Shown here: piece by piece, positions 29,485-38,988 of the stretch | Layout: each line of letters opens with the position of its first letter | How positions within the stretch are numbered: the stretch's first letter is position 1 | Assembly (NCBI RefSeq): GCF_001551835.1 | Contig: NZ_LODL01000013.1 | Span: forward strand, 248,711-312,710 | Length of the DNA stretch: 64,000 bases | Origin: Dechloromonas denitrificans | GTDB taxonomy: Bacteria > Pseudomonadota > Gammaproteobacteria > Burkholderiales > Rhodocyclaceae | Reading direction: 5' to 3' | Notes under the pieces: model-generated | Told to the model about the DNA's origin: nothing | Seen by the model: only the letters and a program-made list of their open reading frames with translations | Database searches by the model: none | Made by a program: the position numbers and the translations under genes

Positions 29485-30540
29485 TCAGGCTGTTCTTTTG
29501 CCGAGTCGGAAATCTTTGTGGGCACCGCTAGCGTCGCGCATATCGAACAGGCCACATGCGTGCATAGCCTCGGTAAGGCTGGCGCAGCCAGATGATTCGA
29601 GGTTGTAGCCGTTTTCACGCAGGTGGTTGCCGATTGCTGCAAGGCTCGTCCAGCCATCGATACCTTGACCTGTGGCCACCGCGGCCTTGAGGGCAGCTAT
29701 ATATTCGGTGCTCATTGGGCGCTTGGTTGGGCGGCAGAAGTGGGCGGTGCCGTTGCCTTGTTTGCGTTGCTTGAGCTCGAAGCTGCCACTTGTTTGTAGC
29801 AGCTTGATAAAGTTACTGGCGCCATGGCTGCGTGGGTCGAAATCACTGTGATTGGCGCGCAGATAGAGTGCGATTCGGGAAACCAAAGCCCAGCCATCCT
29901 CATCTGCGACGTTGGTGTAGGCGCGCAGCAACTGACTCTTGAGCTTAATATGCTCGGTTGCTGGGGATTTTCCCGTTGGTGGTCGAGACTTAATTTCGGG
30001 CGATATGTCGCCGTTGCGGCTCGAGGTGCTACCTAACGAGGATTGGGCTGATGTGGCGACCGGTACGGAGGCGGAAGCTGCTGGTGGAGCGGACTCCGGA
30101 GCGAAGCCCAGGTTTTCAACGTAGGTGTAGCGTTCACAGGCACTGACAAAGGCTTTGGGCGCATGTTTCCGGCCAAAGCCGACGACGCTGAGGCCGTCTT
30201 CGCGAATACGGGTGGCGAGCCGAGTGAAGTCGCCATCGCTGCTAACTAGGCAGAAGCCGTCTAGCCTTCGTCCATGTAACAGGTCCATGGCATCGATGAT
30301 GAGAGCGCTGTCACTGGCATTCTTGCCAACCGAATTCTGGTATTGCTGAATCGGATGGATGCCGTGGTTGGCTAGCGTTTCACGCCATTTCGCCAAGTGT
30401 GGTGTCGTGAAGTCTCCATAAACCCGCCGCACAGATAGGCGGGCGTCACGGGTGATTTCCTCGATGATCGGGGCGATGATGTCCGGAGTATCGTTGTCGG
30501 CGTCGATTAGCAACGCAAAATTGGGTAAGTCGTGTTTCAT
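29485..30540 (-). CDS. NYN-domain ribonuclease-like protein with two LOTUS (OST-HTH) domains
   Basis: A 351-residue protein. The NYN/PIN-like domain (about 1-145) has the acidic residues of the family: NFALLIDADN, ASDSALIIDAMDLL and FCLVSSDGDFTRLA. A Ser/Pro/Ala linker (about 150-195) leads to two tandem winged-helix LOTUS domains (about 196-268, DGWALVSRIALYLRANHSDF; about 277-348, DGWTSLAAIGNHLRENGYNL). Bacterial NYN-LOTUS proteins are thought to be RNA-binding nucleases; targets are unknown. Codon use is more AT-rich than neighbours and it splits two cobalamin loci, hinting at insertion. Confidence 0.9.
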   Translation of the reverse strand: MKHDLPNFALLIDADNDTPDIIAPIIEEITRDARLSVRRVYGDFTTPHLAKWRETLANHGIHPIQQYQNSVGKNASDSALIIDAMDLLHGRRLDGFCLVSSDGDFTRLATRIREDGLSVVGFGRKHAPKAFVSACERYTYVENLGFAPESAPPAASASVPVATSAQSSLGSTSSRNGDISPEIKSRPPTGKSPATEHIKLKSQLLRAYTNVADEDGWALVSRIALYLRANHSDFDPRSHGASNFIKLLQTSGSFELKQRKQGNGTAHFCRPTKRPMSTEYIAALKAAVATGQGIDGWTSLAAIGNHLRENGYNLESSGCASLTEAMHACGLFDMRDASGAHKDFRLGKRTA

Positions 30541-30639
30541 GCGGGCGTTTCATGCGATCAGGATAGGCTGTTGCATTGTGCCTGATTTGTTCCTCATCGC
30601 TTGCGGCGATAATCGAGGTTTTTTCCCTTGAGAGTTGCC

Positions 30640-32106
30640 ATGTCCTGCTTTTCCCTGATGGTGCAAGGCACCACCTCCGATGCCGGCAAATCGACGCTGG
30701 TCGCCGCCCTGTGCCGGATTTTCAAGCGCCGCGGCATCAATGTCGCGCCCTTCAAGCCGCAGAACATGGCCCTCAATTCGGCGGTCACCGTGGACGGCGG
30801 CGAGATCGGTCGCGCCCAGGCGCTGCAGGCGCTGGCCTGCGGCCTGCCGCCGCATACCGATTTCAACCCGGTGCTGTTGAAACCGACCACCGACAAGAAG
30901 GCGCAGGTCATCATCCACGGCAAGGTGGCGATCGACCTCGATGCCAAGGCCTATCACGAGTACAAGCCGCGGGCGATGGGCGCCGTGCTCGCTTCCTGGG
31001 AGCGCCTGACCGCCGCCTACGACTGCGTGCTGGTCGAAGGCGCCGGCTCGCCGGCCGAAATCAACCTGCGCGCCCGCGACATCGCCAACATGGGCTTCGC
31101 CGAGGCGGTCGATTGCCCGGTCATCATCGTCGCCGACATCGATCGCGGCGGCGTCTTCGCCCACCTGGTCGGCACGCTGGAACTGCTTTCGCCGTCCGAG
31201 CAGAACCGGGTCAAGGGCTTCGTCATCAACCGCTTCCGCGGCGACATCGGGCTGCTCGAATCCGGCCTGAGCTGGCTGGAAGAGCGCACCGGCAAGCCGG
31301 TGCTCGGCGTGCTGCCTTATTTACACGGCCTGATGCTCGATGCCGAGGACGCTATCGCGACCGCTGCGGTCGACGGCAAAAAAACGGCAAAATTGAAAGT
31401 GGTTGCCCCGGCCTATCCGCGCGTTTCCAACCACAACGACCTCGACCCGCTGCGCCTGCACCCGGAAGTCGATTTCCGCTGGATCGGCCCGGGCGAAACA
31501 CCGCCCGCCGCCGACCTGATCGTGCTGCCCGGCTCGAAGGCGGTGCGCGCCGACATCGAATGGCTGCGCGCGCAGGGCTGGGAAACGGCGCTCAAGAAAC
31601 ACCTGCGCTACGGCGGCAAGGTGGTCGGCCTTTGCGGCGGCTACCAGATGCTCGGCGGCATGCTGCACGACCCGCTCGGCCTCGAAGGCCAGCCCGGCAG
31701 CACGCCGGGCCTTGGCGTGCTGGATGTCGACACGACGCTGGAAACGGAAAAGCAGCTGCGCAATGTCGCGGGTCATCTCGGCCTGCCCGGCTCGCCGGCG
31801 ATGACCGGCTACGAGATCCACCTCGGCATCACGCGCGGCCCGGGCCTGGCCCAAGCGGCGGTGCAACTGACCGATGGGCGCAGCGACGGGGCCATTTCGG
31901 ACGACAACCAGGTCTTTGCCACCTATTGCCACGGCCTGTTCGATCATCCCGATGCCTTGACCGCCTTGCTTGCCTGGGCCGGCATGACGGAGAGCGCCCA
32001 GGTCGATTTCGCCGCCCGCCGCGAGGCCGATCTCGACCGCCTGGCCGATTCGGTCGAAGCGGCGCTCGACTGGTCGAAGATGGCGACTTTCCTGCCGCTG
32101 GCCTAG
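30640..32106 (+). CDS. cobQ: CobQ, cobyric acid synthase
   Basis: A 488-residue glutamine-dependent amidotransferase that amidates four side chains of adenosylcobyrinate diamide. The N-terminal ATP-binding domain has the P-loop [11 protein letters not shown]; the C-terminal GATase has the Cys in [15 protein letters not shown] and the His in [12 protein letters not shown] 30640 was preferred; TTG 30628 or ATG 30658 are possible. It has its own upstream region of about 100 bp and ends in a 4-bp convergent overlap with the REC-TPR gene. Confidence 0.95.
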   Translation: MSCFSLMVQGTTSDAGKSTLVAALCRIFKRRGINVAPFKPQNMALNSAVTVDGGEIGRAQALQALACGLPPHTDFNPVLLKPTTDKKAQVIIHGKVAIDLDAKAYHEYKPRAMGAVLASWERLTAAYDCVLVEGAGSPAEINLRARDIANMGFAEAVDCPVIIVADIDRGGVFAHLVGTLELLSPSEQNRVKGFVINRFRGDIGLLESGLSWLEERTGKPVLGVLPYLHGLMLDAEDAIATAAVDGKKTAKLKVVAPAYPRVSNHNDLDPLRLHPEVDFRWIGPGETPPAADLIVLPGSKAVRADIEWLRAQGWETALKKHLRYGGKVVGLCGGYQMLGGMLHDPLGLEGQPGSTPGLGVLDVDTTLETEKQLRNVAGHLGLPGSPAMTGYEIHLGITRGPGLAQAAVQLTDGRSDGAISDDNQVFATYCHGLFDHPDALTALLAWAGMTESAQVDFAARREADLDRLADSVEAALDWSKMATFLPLA

Positions 32107-33461
32107 CCGGGGCCGGCCGCCGGCACGTCGTCGTGGTGGATGCGCTTGAGCGCCACCTGGCGCTGGATTTCGCGGAAATCGTTTTCCCGGCCGTGCAGCG
32201 CGTACTGGCTGCGGATGGCGCTGAACACTTTTTTCGCATCCGGGCTGGCCATCAGGTGTTCGGCGTGGCGGTCGGCCAGGTCGTTGTCGGTGAGCGACAG
32301 CGCCGCCCGCATCACGTCGAGCCGGGTTGCCGGTTCGAGTTCGCTGGCCAGTAGCGCCGGACGCAGACCGGCAAAGCGCGGTTTGCCCTTGTCGACCGAA
32401 CTGATCGCCAGCAGCGCGGCAAAGCTGGCCTGGCCGTCGAGACCGAGAACCATGATTTCGCTGTCGCGCAGGCCGACCAGGACCTTTTCGGCCGAAATCT
32501 TGTCGCCCTTGTCGATATGGCTACGGGCCAGGCTCAGCCGGTCTTCGGTGGTCACCGCGCCGGGCATGGTGTCGTTGGCGACGACATCGGCCAGCGCCGC
32601 CCGCGCCGTCTCCATATCGCCGTTCAAGGTCGCGGCCTCGGCCAGCAGGCGCTTGCGCAAGTAATTGCGTGGCGTTTTCTTGCTTACTTCGTCGAGTACC
32701 TTCTGCGCTTCGGCGTGCTCGCCCTGGGCCATGCAGATGTTGGCCTTGATGTCCGAGGCATCGAAGAAGTGCGGCGTGCCGGCGACGACGCGCTCGATTT
32801 CGTCGCGTGCCTCGGTCAGCCGGTTCTGCTTGTGCAGCGAGCGGGCGACGCCGGCCCGCGCCCAGGGGAATTCGTAATTGTCGAGAATGTTCCGGTAGCT
32901 GGCTTCGGCCGCTTCTGCATCGCCGCTGGCGAGCTGCACTTCGGCCTCCTGGCGGAGGATTTCGAAACGATAGGGCCGGCCGGCCTCGCTGTCGCGCTGC
33001 GCATTGAGGATGGCCAGCGCCCGGGCATATTCCTGCTGCCGTTTTTCCTTGTAATAGGCGGCGAAGAAATTCTTCTTGGCGACGATGCGTTCCAGCCGCA
33101 GCAGCAGCTTGTCCGGCGAAAAGGGCTTGATGATGTAGTCGTCGGGGACCAGTTCGACGGCGGAAACCACCTGTTCGTAGGCCTGTTCGCCGGTCACCAT
33201 CATGAAGATGCATTCGTCCGGCAGCAGGTTGAAGCGGCGTAGTTCTTCCAGCAGTTGCTGGCCCGAGCGGCCTTCGCCGAGCACGTAGTCGCAGAGGATG
33301 ATGTCCGGCGTGTTGTTGCGGATGCGGTAAATGGCGTCCTGATAGTTGGAGGCGAACTCGACGGCAAAGGCGCCGACCGTCTGCGCGATGGTGCGCAAGG
33401 CATCGCGGGCCAGCGGCTGGTCGTCGATGACGAGAAAGCGTTTCTGGCTGAAGTCGGCCAT
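32103..33461 (-). CDS. Response regulator with C-terminal TPR repeats
   Basis: A 452-residue protein. The receiver domain (1-125) has the acidic pair Asp13-Asp14, phospho-acceptor Asp58 ([14 protein letters not shown]), Thr90 and Lys112 ([10 protein letters not shown]), so it should be phosphorylatable. The rest (about 135-450) is helical with TPR-like repeats ([40 protein letters not shown]). There is no DNA-binding or enzymatic output, so it likely acts by protein contacts. Its start overlaps the histidine-kinase stop by one base. Confidence 0.9.
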   Translation of the reverse strand: MADFSQKRFLVIDDQPLARDALRTIAQTVGAFAVEFASNYQDAIYRIRNNTPDIILCDYVLGEGRSGQQLLEELRRFNLLPDECIFMMVTGEQAYEQVVSAVELVPDDYIIKPFSPDKLLLRLERIVAKKNFFAAYYKEKRQQEYARALAILNAQRDSEAGRPYRFEILRQEAEVQLASGDAEAAEASYRNILDNYEFPWARAGVARSLHKQNRLTEARDEIERVVAGTPHFFDASDIKANICMAQGEHAEAQKVLDEVSKKTPRNYLRKRLLAEAATLNGDMETARAALADVVANDTMPGAVTTEDRLSLARSHIDKGDKISAEKVLVGLRDSEIMVLGLDGQASFAALLAISSVDKGKPRFAGLRPALLASELEPATRLDVMRAALSLTDNDLADRHAEHLMASPDAKKVFSAIRSQYALHGRENDFREIQRQVALKRIHHDDVPAAGPG

Positions 33462-34069
33462 CAGGGCAGCCTCAGTTCGAAGCGGGCGCCGCCGAGGCTG
33501 GCCGAGTTATCCAGGCGCAGGCTGCCTTGCCGGCCCTGGCGGACATGCAGCAGAGCCAGGCGTTCGGCCACCGTCAGGCCAACCCCGGCGGCCGGTGGCA
33601 GGCTGGCGAAGCCGGGGCCATCATCCTCGACCGCCAGCACCAGGCCGTCACCGTCGCGGCGGGCGCTGAGGAGAACGGCACGGCGCGCAAAGCGGCCGGC
33701 GTTCTGCACGGCGTTGTTCAGCATGTCGCCGACCAGATCGCGATCAAGCGGCCATTCGTCGGCCAGCGGACAGTCCACCGTCAGTTCGATGTTTTGCCGG
33801 GCAAGATGGCTTTTCTGGGCGAGAGCGACTTCGGCACAGAGGTCGCTGACGATGACCGGGGTGACGGCCGGGGTCGCGCTATGGCGCAGCAAGCGGTAGG
33901 CCGCCAGCGTCCGCGACAGTCGGTCGGCCGCCGCTTCGATGGCATAGCGGGCTTCACCCAGTGAAATGCCGTGCTGGGCTTCGGTGGCGGCAATCAGCGA
34001 TTCGGCGACGAACATCTGGTTCTTCGCGTCGTGAATGCCGGAAGCGAGAATATCGAGCAATTTGTCCAA
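33461..34069 (-). CDS. Small cytosolic sensor histidine kinase without sensor domain
   Basis: A 202-residue protein with only a phosphotransfer helix and a catalytic domain. His13 in GIHDAKNQM is the probable phospho-acceptor; the ATPase boxes are N (DMLNNAVQNAGRFA), G1 (VEDDGPGFA) and G2 (GVGLTVAERLALL). No membrane segment, PAS or HAMP is present, so its input must come from another protein. The adjoining REC-TPR gene is its likely partner. Confidence 0.87.
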   Translation of the reverse strand: MDKLLDILASGIHDAKNQMFVAESLIAATEAQHGISLGEARYAIEAAADRLSRTLAAYRLLRHSATPAVTPVIVSDLCAEVALAQKSHLARQNIELTVDCPLADEWPLDRDLVGDMLNNAVQNAGRFARRAVLLSARRDGDGLVLAVEDDGPGFASLPPAAGVGLTVAERLALLHVRQGRQGSLRLDNSASLGGARFELRLP

Positions 34070-34153
34070 AGCAGTCCCTCTCCAGTGACATCTGTCGTGT
34101 CTTTGCTGGCAAGCATACCTCCGCTGGCGCTAAAGCGGGATAGATCCGGCGCC

Positions 34154-34579
34154 TCAGGCCGAGGAGCGCAGCGTGTAGGCCAGGCAGAGGCGGAGCGGGA
34201 TGGCGGCGGCAGTGAACAGGTCGGTCAGCTCGCCGGCCGTCATTACGGCCGGAGCAACGCTGACCCGGCCGTTGCCGGCTTCGAAGACCGGAGTTTCGAG
34301 CAGGGCCAAGCGGGCGGCTTCGAGTGTGGCGATCGTTGCTTCGTCAAGCTGGGTGCCGGCCAGCACGAGAAAGTGAATGACCGGGGCCGGGACGCGGATC
34401 AGCGGGGCGTCGCCGGGCAGGCGCGGCAGCGGCGAATTGCGCACCCGGGAGTCTTCCTCGATGCGCCAGGGCCAGATGAACAGGCCGGGGGCGTCGTCCG
34501 GCCGGCTGATCCGGACCGGCAGCGTGGCATGTTTCTCGATGACGTGAGACAAGGCAGTCAGGCGGGAGAAAAGGGGCAT
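34154..34579 (-). CDS. Conserved-looking orphan protein, function unknown
   Basis: A 141-residue soluble protein starting MPLFSRLTALSHVIEKHATL with SD-like GGAGGTCG upstream. The central part GLFIWPWRIEEDSRVRNSPL faintly resembles the start of DUF4255 (Pvc16-type) proteins of contractile injection systems, but no other such genes are here, so I give no function. It lies 36 bp after cobU and 84 bp before the histidine kinase, all on the same strand. It is also possible that it belongs with the signalling pair. Confidence 0.65.
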   Translation of the reverse strand: MPLFSRLTALSHVIEKHATLPVRISRPDDAPGLFIWPWRIEEDSRVRNSPLPRLPGDAPLIRVPAPVIHFLVLAGTQLDEATIATLEAARLALLETPVFEAGNGRVSVAPAVMTAGELTDLFTAAAIPLRLCLAYTLRSSA

Positions 34580-34615
34580 GGCGACCTCCTGAAAATGCCG
34601 GCTAGATTCTTCAGG

Positions 34616-35176
34616 TTAGCACAGGCCGGGTGCCTTGAGGGTCAGCGGCAGGCCGGCCGCGACCAGCGTCACCTGGTCGCAGACGGCAGCGACGTGCTGG
34701 TTGAGGCGGCCCTGCTCGTCGGCAAAGAGGCGCGACACCGGATGCATCGGCACGATGCCCCAGCCGACTTCATTGGAGACGAGAATGATGTGGCCGGGCA
34801 GTTGGGGGAGCAGGGCGATCAGTTCGCCTGTTTGCTGCGTGAACAGCGGGCAGTCGATGGCCTCGCCAGCCTCGGCCTGGCTTGCCGCGCGGCCGGCCAA
34901 GAGCAGGTTGGAGAGCCACAGGGTCAGGCAGTCGACCAGCAGGCAAGTGTCCGGCGCCGCCAATTCGCGCAGTTTGGCCGCTAGGTGCAGGGCCTCTTCG
35001 GCGCAGCCCCAGTCGGCCGGGCGGCGTGCGCGGTGATGGGCGATGCGCCGGGCCATTTCGCCGTCGCGCGCTTCGGCCGTCGCGAGGTAAATTACGCGCC
35101 GGCCGCTGGCCGCGGCCCGCTGTTCGGCGAGCAGGCTCTTGCCCGAACGGGCGCCGCCAAGGATCAGTTCTTTCAT
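34616..35176 (-). CDS. cobU: CobU, adenosylcobinamide kinase / guanylyltransferase
   Basis: From ATG 35176 a 186-residue bifunctional enzyme: P-loop LILGGARSGKSLLAEQ, then VDCLTLWLSNLL and VSNEVGWGIVPMHPVSRLFA. It phosphorylates adenosylcobinamide and then forms GDP-cobinamide. The start is set by the family N-terminus (MKELILGGARSGKS); the longer upstream frame covers the opposite-strand riboswitch. It is divergent from cobT with 300 bp between the starts. Confidence 0.95.
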   Translation of the reverse strand: MKELILGGARSGKSLLAEQRAAASGRRVIYLATAEARDGEMARRIAHHRARRPADWGCAEEALHLAAKLRELAAPDTCLLVDCLTLWLSNLLLAGRAASQAEAGEAIDCPLFTQQTGELIALLPQLPGHIILVSNEVGWGIVPMHPVSRLFADEQGRLNQHVAAVCDQVTLVAAGLPLTLKAPGLC

Positions 35177-35194
35177 GGCCGGCACTTTAGGTGA

Positions 35195-35223
35195 TTGCGC
35201 CCCCAACCGGCAAGCCGGATAAT
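35195..35223 (+). promoter_or_regulatory. Candidate sigma70 promoter of cobT-cobS
   Basis: TTGCGC (35195-35200) and GATAAT (35218-35223) are 17 bp apart; the -10 matches at five of six bases, the -35 at three. Initiation near 35230 would begin right at the riboswitch, which supports the call. Confidence 0.5.
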
Positions 35224-35233
35224 CCGGGCCGAT

Positions 35234-35380
35234 TCGATAAAACGGAACACGGTGCAAATCCGTGGCGGGCCCGCCGCTGTAATCGGGGACGGATGTCGCG
35301 ACAGACCACTGCCTATGGGGAAACAGACCCGGCGGGAAGGTGCGGCAGACGGCTGATCCGAGAGCCAGAAGACCTATCGT
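35234..35380 (+). ncRNA. Cobalamin riboswitch upstream of cobT
   Basis: Conserved blocks in order: CGGTGCAAATCCGTGGCGGG, CCCGCCGCTGTAATCGGGGA, GACCACTG, CGGGAAGGTGCGG and the B12 box GAGAGCCAGAAGACCT. The P1 closing stem can be drawn between CGATA (35235) and TATCG (35375). Together with the terminator after it, it fits transcriptional shut-off by coenzyme B12. Confidence 0.94.
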
Positions 35381-35409
35381 TTCAGTTTGGGCTGGAAGCC
35401 TGTGGACAG

Positions 35410-35462
35410 GGCTTCGCGGTAGCGTTTTTGCGAACGCCGCCGCGAGGCCCTTTTGCGTTTTC
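35410..35462 (+). terminator. Intrinsic terminator between the cobalamin riboswitch and cobT
   Basis: GGCTTCGCGG (35410-35419) pairs with CCGCGAGGCC (35440-35449), extended inside by GCGTT/AACGC, giving about 15 bp of stem with one small bulge. CTTTTGCGTTTTC follows. It ends 14 bases before the cobT ATG, as expected for the expression platform. Confidence 0.85.
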
Positions 35463-35475
35463 AAGGAAGAATCGG

Positions 35476-36525
35476 ATGCATTCAAAATTTAATATCGTCG
35501 CCCCGGATCAGGGCCTCGCCGCCGCGTTGCAGCACAAGATCGACCAGAAGACCAAGCCGCTCGGCGCCCTTGGCCAGCTGGAGCAGGTCGCCAAAAAGCT
35601 CGGCCTGATCCAGCAGCGGCTCGATCCGCAGTTCGGCCAGCCGCACCTGCTGGTTTTCGCCGGCGATCACGGCGCGGCCAAGGCCGGCGTCTCGGCTTTT
35701 CCGCAGGACGTGACCTGGCAGATGGTCGAGAATTTCCTGGCCGGCGGCGCCGCGATCAACGTCTTCGCGCGCCAGGCCGACATGCACCTCGCCGTCATCG
35801 ACGCCGGTGTGGCACATGATTTCGGCAAGCGCAGCGGCCTGATCAACGCCAAGGTGGCGCCGGGCACGGCCAATTATCTCGAACAGCCGGCGATGACCGT
35901 CGAGCAGTGCGCCACGGCCATCGAGCGCGGCGCCGAAATCAGCCGCAATCTGTTCGCCAATGGCTGCAATATCGTCGGTTTCGGTGAAATGGGCATCGGC
36001 AACACGGCCGCCGCGTCGCTGATTACCCACTGCCTGACCGGTGTCTCGTTGGCCGATTGTGTCGGCCGCGGCACCGGCCTCGACGATGCCGGCCTCGTCC
36101 GCAAGCAGGGCCTGCTCGAACAAGCACTCGGCCGCTATCGTGCCGCCGGCGGCAACAATGAGCCGCTGGCCGTGCTGGCCGAATTCGGCGGCTTCGAGAT
36201 CGCGATGATGGTCGGCGCCATGCTGGCCGCGGCCGAAGCCAAGATGGTGCTGCTGATCGACGGCTTTATTGTCAGTTCGGCAGCGTTGACCGCAGCCACC
36301 CTGTTCCCGGCCTTGGCCGATTACTGCGTCTTCTGCCACCGCTCGGCCGAACCCGGCCATCAGGCCCAGTTGCGGGCGCTGCAGGCCGAGCCGCTGCTCG
36401 ACCTCGGCCTGCGCCTCGGCGAAGGGACGGGCGCCGCGCTGGCCTATCCGCTGGTCCAGGCGGCGGCCAATTTCCTCAACGAGATGGCCAGCTTCGAGTC
36501 GGCCGGCGTTTCCGACAAGGCCTAG
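35476..36525 (+). CDS. cobT: CobT, nicotinate-nucleotide--dimethylbenzimidazole phosphoribosyltransferase
   Basis: A 349-residue enzyme making alpha-ribazole phosphate from DMB and nicotinate mononucleotide. Signatures: [55 protein letters not shown] and the C-terminal [18 protein letters not shown] with the catalytic Glu. DMB should come from BluB of the other riboswitch operon. ATG 35476 follows AAGGAAG; longer in-phase frames cross the riboswitch. Confidence 0.97.
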   Translation: MHSKFNIVAPDQGLAAALQHKIDQKTKPLGALGQLEQVAKKLGLIQQRLDPQFGQPHLLVFAGDHGAAKAGVSAFPQDVTWQMVENFLAGGAAINVFARQADMHLAVIDAGVAHDFGKRSGLINAKVAPGTANYLEQPAMTVEQCATAIERGAEISRNLFANGCNIVGFGEMGIGNTAAASLITHCLTGVSLADCVGRGTGLDDAGLVRKQGLLEQALGRYRAAGGNNEPLAVLAEFGGFEIAMMVGAMLAAAEAKMVLLIDGFIVSSAALTAATLFPALADYCVFCHRSAEPGHQAQLRALQAEPLLDLGLRLGEGTGAALAYPLVQAAANFLNEMASFESAGVSDKA

Positions 36526-36530
36526 GGCGC

Positions 36531-37292
36531 ATGCTGAAGCGCGAAGTCGAGTATTTCTTCGGTGCCGTCCGTTTCTTCACGCGGCTGCCGGTGCCCGGCT
36601 GGGTCGGGCATTCGGCCGAGGCGCTGAACCACTCGGCGCGCTACTTTCCCGCCGTCGGCCTGCTGGTCGGCGGCATCGGGGCGCTGGTCTATGGCGCGGC
36701 CGCCTTGCTCTGGCCGCCGGCGGTCGCCGTGCTGCTGTCGATGGCCGCCACCATCTACGCGACCGGGGCCTTCCACGAGGACGGGTTGTCGGACACCGTC
36801 GACGGCCTCGGTGGCGGTTGGGACAAGCTGCGCATCCTGGAGATCATGAAGGACTCGCGGGTCGGCAGTTATGGCGTCGTCGCCATGGTGCTCGCCCTGC
36901 TCGGCAAATTCACGCTGCTGGTGGCGCTCGACCCGGCGCTGGTGCCTTTTGCGCTACTGGCCGGCCATGCCGTGTCGCGCTTCTGCGCGACACTCTTGCT
37001 GGCAACGATGGACTACGTGCGTGAAGACCTGCTGGCCAAGGCCAAGCCGCTGGCCACCCGGCTGTCCACTGGCGCCCTGTTCTGCGCGCTGTTGTTCGTC
37101 GGGCTCGCCCTGGCCCTGCTGCCGCTCGCCAAGGCCGTCGCCGGCTGCCTGCTGGCGGGCTTGGCCACCTTCTGGCTGGCCGCCAAGTTCCGACGCTGGC
37201 TTGGTGGCTACACCGGCGATTGCCTGGGGGCGACGCAGCAAATCAGCGAAATCGCCTTCTACCTCGGCTTGCTCGCCCAGTTCGCTCATTAG
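36531..37292 (+). CDS. cobS: CobS, adenosylcobalamin-5'-phosphate synthase
   Basis: A 253-residue integral membrane protein. The family motif ATGAFHEDGLSDTVDGLGGG with acidic metal ligands, and the preceding FFTRLPVPGW, identify CobS, which joins GDP-cobinamide with alpha-ribazole (phosphate). It is 5 bp after cobT and shares its riboswitch. Confidence 0.96.
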   Translation: MLKREVEYFFGAVRFFTRLPVPGWVGHSAEALNHSARYFPAVGLLVGGIGALVYGAAALLWPPAVAVLLSMAATIYATGAFHEDGLSDTVDGLGGGWDKLRILEIMKDSRVGSYGVVAMVLALLGKFTLLVALDPALVPFALLAGHAVSRFCATLLLATMDYVREDLLAKAKPLATRLSTGALFCALLFVGLALALLPLAKAVAGCLLAGLATFWLAAKFRRWLGGYTGDCLGATQQISEIAFYLGLLAQFAH

Positions 37293-37375
37293 CCGCCGTA
37301 CCGGCCTAGTGTGGCGTATGCTCACGGGGATCAGTTGTCCTCGTTGTCGCCAGACTTGAACGAAAGGATCGGCCT

Positions 37376-37948
37376 GTGAATCCCGCAAAAATCAATGAAC
37401 TCTTCGATCTGCTGCGGGCCGCCTGTGCCCGCCAGTTCGCCTTCAACCCGAAGCGGGTCACGGCGGGCATGCGCTACGTTGGCAAGGAAGGGCACGGCAA
37501 GGACATGGTGCATGTCTTTCGCGATGCCGGCACCCATTCGCAGATCGTGCTGCAGAGTACTTCGGCCATCCTGCGCGAAAAACACGGCGACAAGCCGCAC
37601 TGGACCGAAGCGGAAAAAGCTCATTACCGCAGCAGCGATGCCGAAATCGAGGCCGAAATACGGGCCAAGGAGGCCGAGCTTGAATTCATCCGCCACAGCC
37701 CGCTGTATCTTGACCATCGCACCCAGTTGCTGGCGCACTACAAGGACTGGCCCGGTTACCAGGCCGGCGGGCCGAATCCGCGCGAGGCGGCGAGAGCCCT
37801 GATCGTCGCCCTCGGCGCAGCGCAGGATGCGCGCCTGGCCGCCTTTGCCGAGCATCTCGGTTCGTCGGACCCGGAGCATCTGGCGCATCTGCTGTTGGCG
37901 CCGTGCCATCTCGAACTGGAGGCCGTCCGGCAAACTACGGACGACTGA
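37376..37948 (+). CDS. Uncharacterised soluble protein
   Basis: A 190-residue protein from GTG 37376 (SD GAAAGGAT). It has no signal peptide or membrane helix; the sequence is charged, mostly helical, and lacks a motif I recognise (NPKRVTAGMRYVGKEGHGKD is its most distinctive part). It overlaps the methyltransferase gene by one base, so the two probably act or are at least made together. Confidence 0.75.
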   Translation: MNPAKINELFDLLRAACARQFAFNPKRVTAGMRYVGKEGHGKDMVHVFRDAGTHSQIVLQSTSAILREKHGDKPHWTEAEKAHYRSSDAEIEAEIRAKEAELEFIRHSPLYLDHRTQLLAHYKDWPGYQAGGPNPREAARALIVALGAAQDARLAAFAEHLGSSDPEHLAHLLLAPCHLELEAVRQTTDD

Positions 37949-38544
37949 TGGAAAAACCCGACGCTCCGTCCTGCGCCAAGAATCGCGAGCCGATCCTCGG
38001 CGTGTTGCGCGACCATTTCGCCGATTGCCGCGCGGTGCTGGAAATCGGCAGCGGAACCGGCCAGCACGCCATTTTCTTTGCCGGGCAGCTACCCCATCTG
38101 ACCTGGCAGACTTCGGATTGTCCGGAAAACCTGCCGGGCATCGCCGTCTGGCTGGTCGATGCGGCACTGGCCAATACGCCGGCGCCGCTGGTCTTCAACG
38201 TGCTCGAGACCTGGCCCGAGCGCCGGGTCGATGCCGTGTTCAGCGCCAACACCTTGCACATCATGCCGTGGCCGGCCGTCGAACGCCTGTTCGCCCGCCT
38301 GCCGGAAATCCTGTCTGAGCAGGCCAAACTCGTCATCTATGGCCCCTTCAATTACGGTGGCGCCTTCACCAGCACGAGCAATGCGGCTTTTGATGCCTGG
38401 CTCAAGGAAAAGGCGGCGCATCAGGGTATCCGCGATTTCGAGGCGGTTGATGCACTGGCCGGTCAGGCCGGCTTGCGGTTGCTGGAAGACCGGGCGATGC
38501 CTTCGAACAACCGTTGTCTGGTCTGGCAGCGTACTGGCGCCTAG
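37948..38544 (+). CDS. DUF938-type SAM-dependent methyltransferase
   Basis: From ATG 37948 the protein has 198 residues. It starts PSCAKNREPILGVLRDHFAD, then SAM motif I AVLEIGSGTGQHAIFFA, VFSANTLHIMPWP and YGPFNYGGAFTSTSNAAFD, the DUF938 pattern. The substrate of this family is unknown. TGATG coupling to the preceding gene. Confidence 0.85.
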   Translation: MEKPDAPSCAKNREPILGVLRDHFADCRAVLEIGSGTGQHAIFFAGQLPHLTWQTSDCPENLPGIAVWLVDAALANTPAPLVFNVLETWPERRVDAVFSANTLHIMPWPAVERLFARLPEILSEQAKLVIYGPFNYGGAFTSTSNAAFDAWLKEKAAHQGIRDFEAVDALAGQAGLRLLEDRAMPSNNRCLVWQRTGA

Positions 38545-38598
38545 TGGCCCCGGCCGCTGTGGCAGAATTCAAGGCATTGATATAGCGGATGGGCTGCC

Positions 38599-38931
38599 TT
38601 GGAATTGTTGCGTCTCGCCGCGCTGTTTGCCATCACGGCGCTGGCCGAAATCATCGGCTGCTACCTGCCCTGGCTCGTCCTCAAGCAAGGCAAGCCGGCT
38701 TTCCTGCTGCTGCCCGCGGCGCTGGCGCTGGCTGCCTTCGCCTGGTTGCTGACCCTGCATCCGAGCGCGGCTGGCCGGACCTATGCCGCCTATGGCGGCA
38801 TGTATATCGCCGTCGCCTTGCTCTGGCTGCGTTGGGTCGACGGCATCGCCCTGACGCGCTGGGATCTGGCCGGGGCCGCCATTGCGCTGGTCGGCATGGC
38901 GGTGATCGCGCTGCAACCGGCGACAGCTTGA
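38599..38931 (+). CDS. YnfA/UPF0060-family small membrane protein
   Basis: A 110-residue protein with four membrane helices ([60 protein letters not shown]). The [11 protein letters not shown] start and LHP-AAYGG core are diagnostic of YnfA, related to small multidrug exporters. The start must be TTG 38599 (or another TTG nearby): the ATG at 38589 is out of phase. Confidence 0.88.
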   Translation: MELLRLAALFAITALAEIIGCYLPWLVLKQGKPAFLLLPAALALAAFAWLLTLHPSAAGRTYAAYGGMYIAVALLWLRWVDGIALTRWDLAGAAIALVGMAVIALQPATA

Positions 38932-38988
38932 ACGCCGCGCTCTGTCTGATGATCGAACCCTCGAACCATTACCGAAAGCATCACCAAC

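Noticed and set aside
30576..32354. 592-codon frame on plus overlapping cobQ in another phase
   Set aside because: Arg/Ala/Pro-rich out-of-phase shadow; cobQ has full motif support.
34154..34579. Remnant of a contractile injection system
   Set aside because: Only one ORF shows a weak resemblance, and no sheath, tube, baseplate or ATPase gene is present.
35176..35475. N-terminal extensions of cobU (to 35485) and cobT (from 35191)
   Set aside because: Both run through the promoter, riboswitch and terminator region and add residues foreign to the families.
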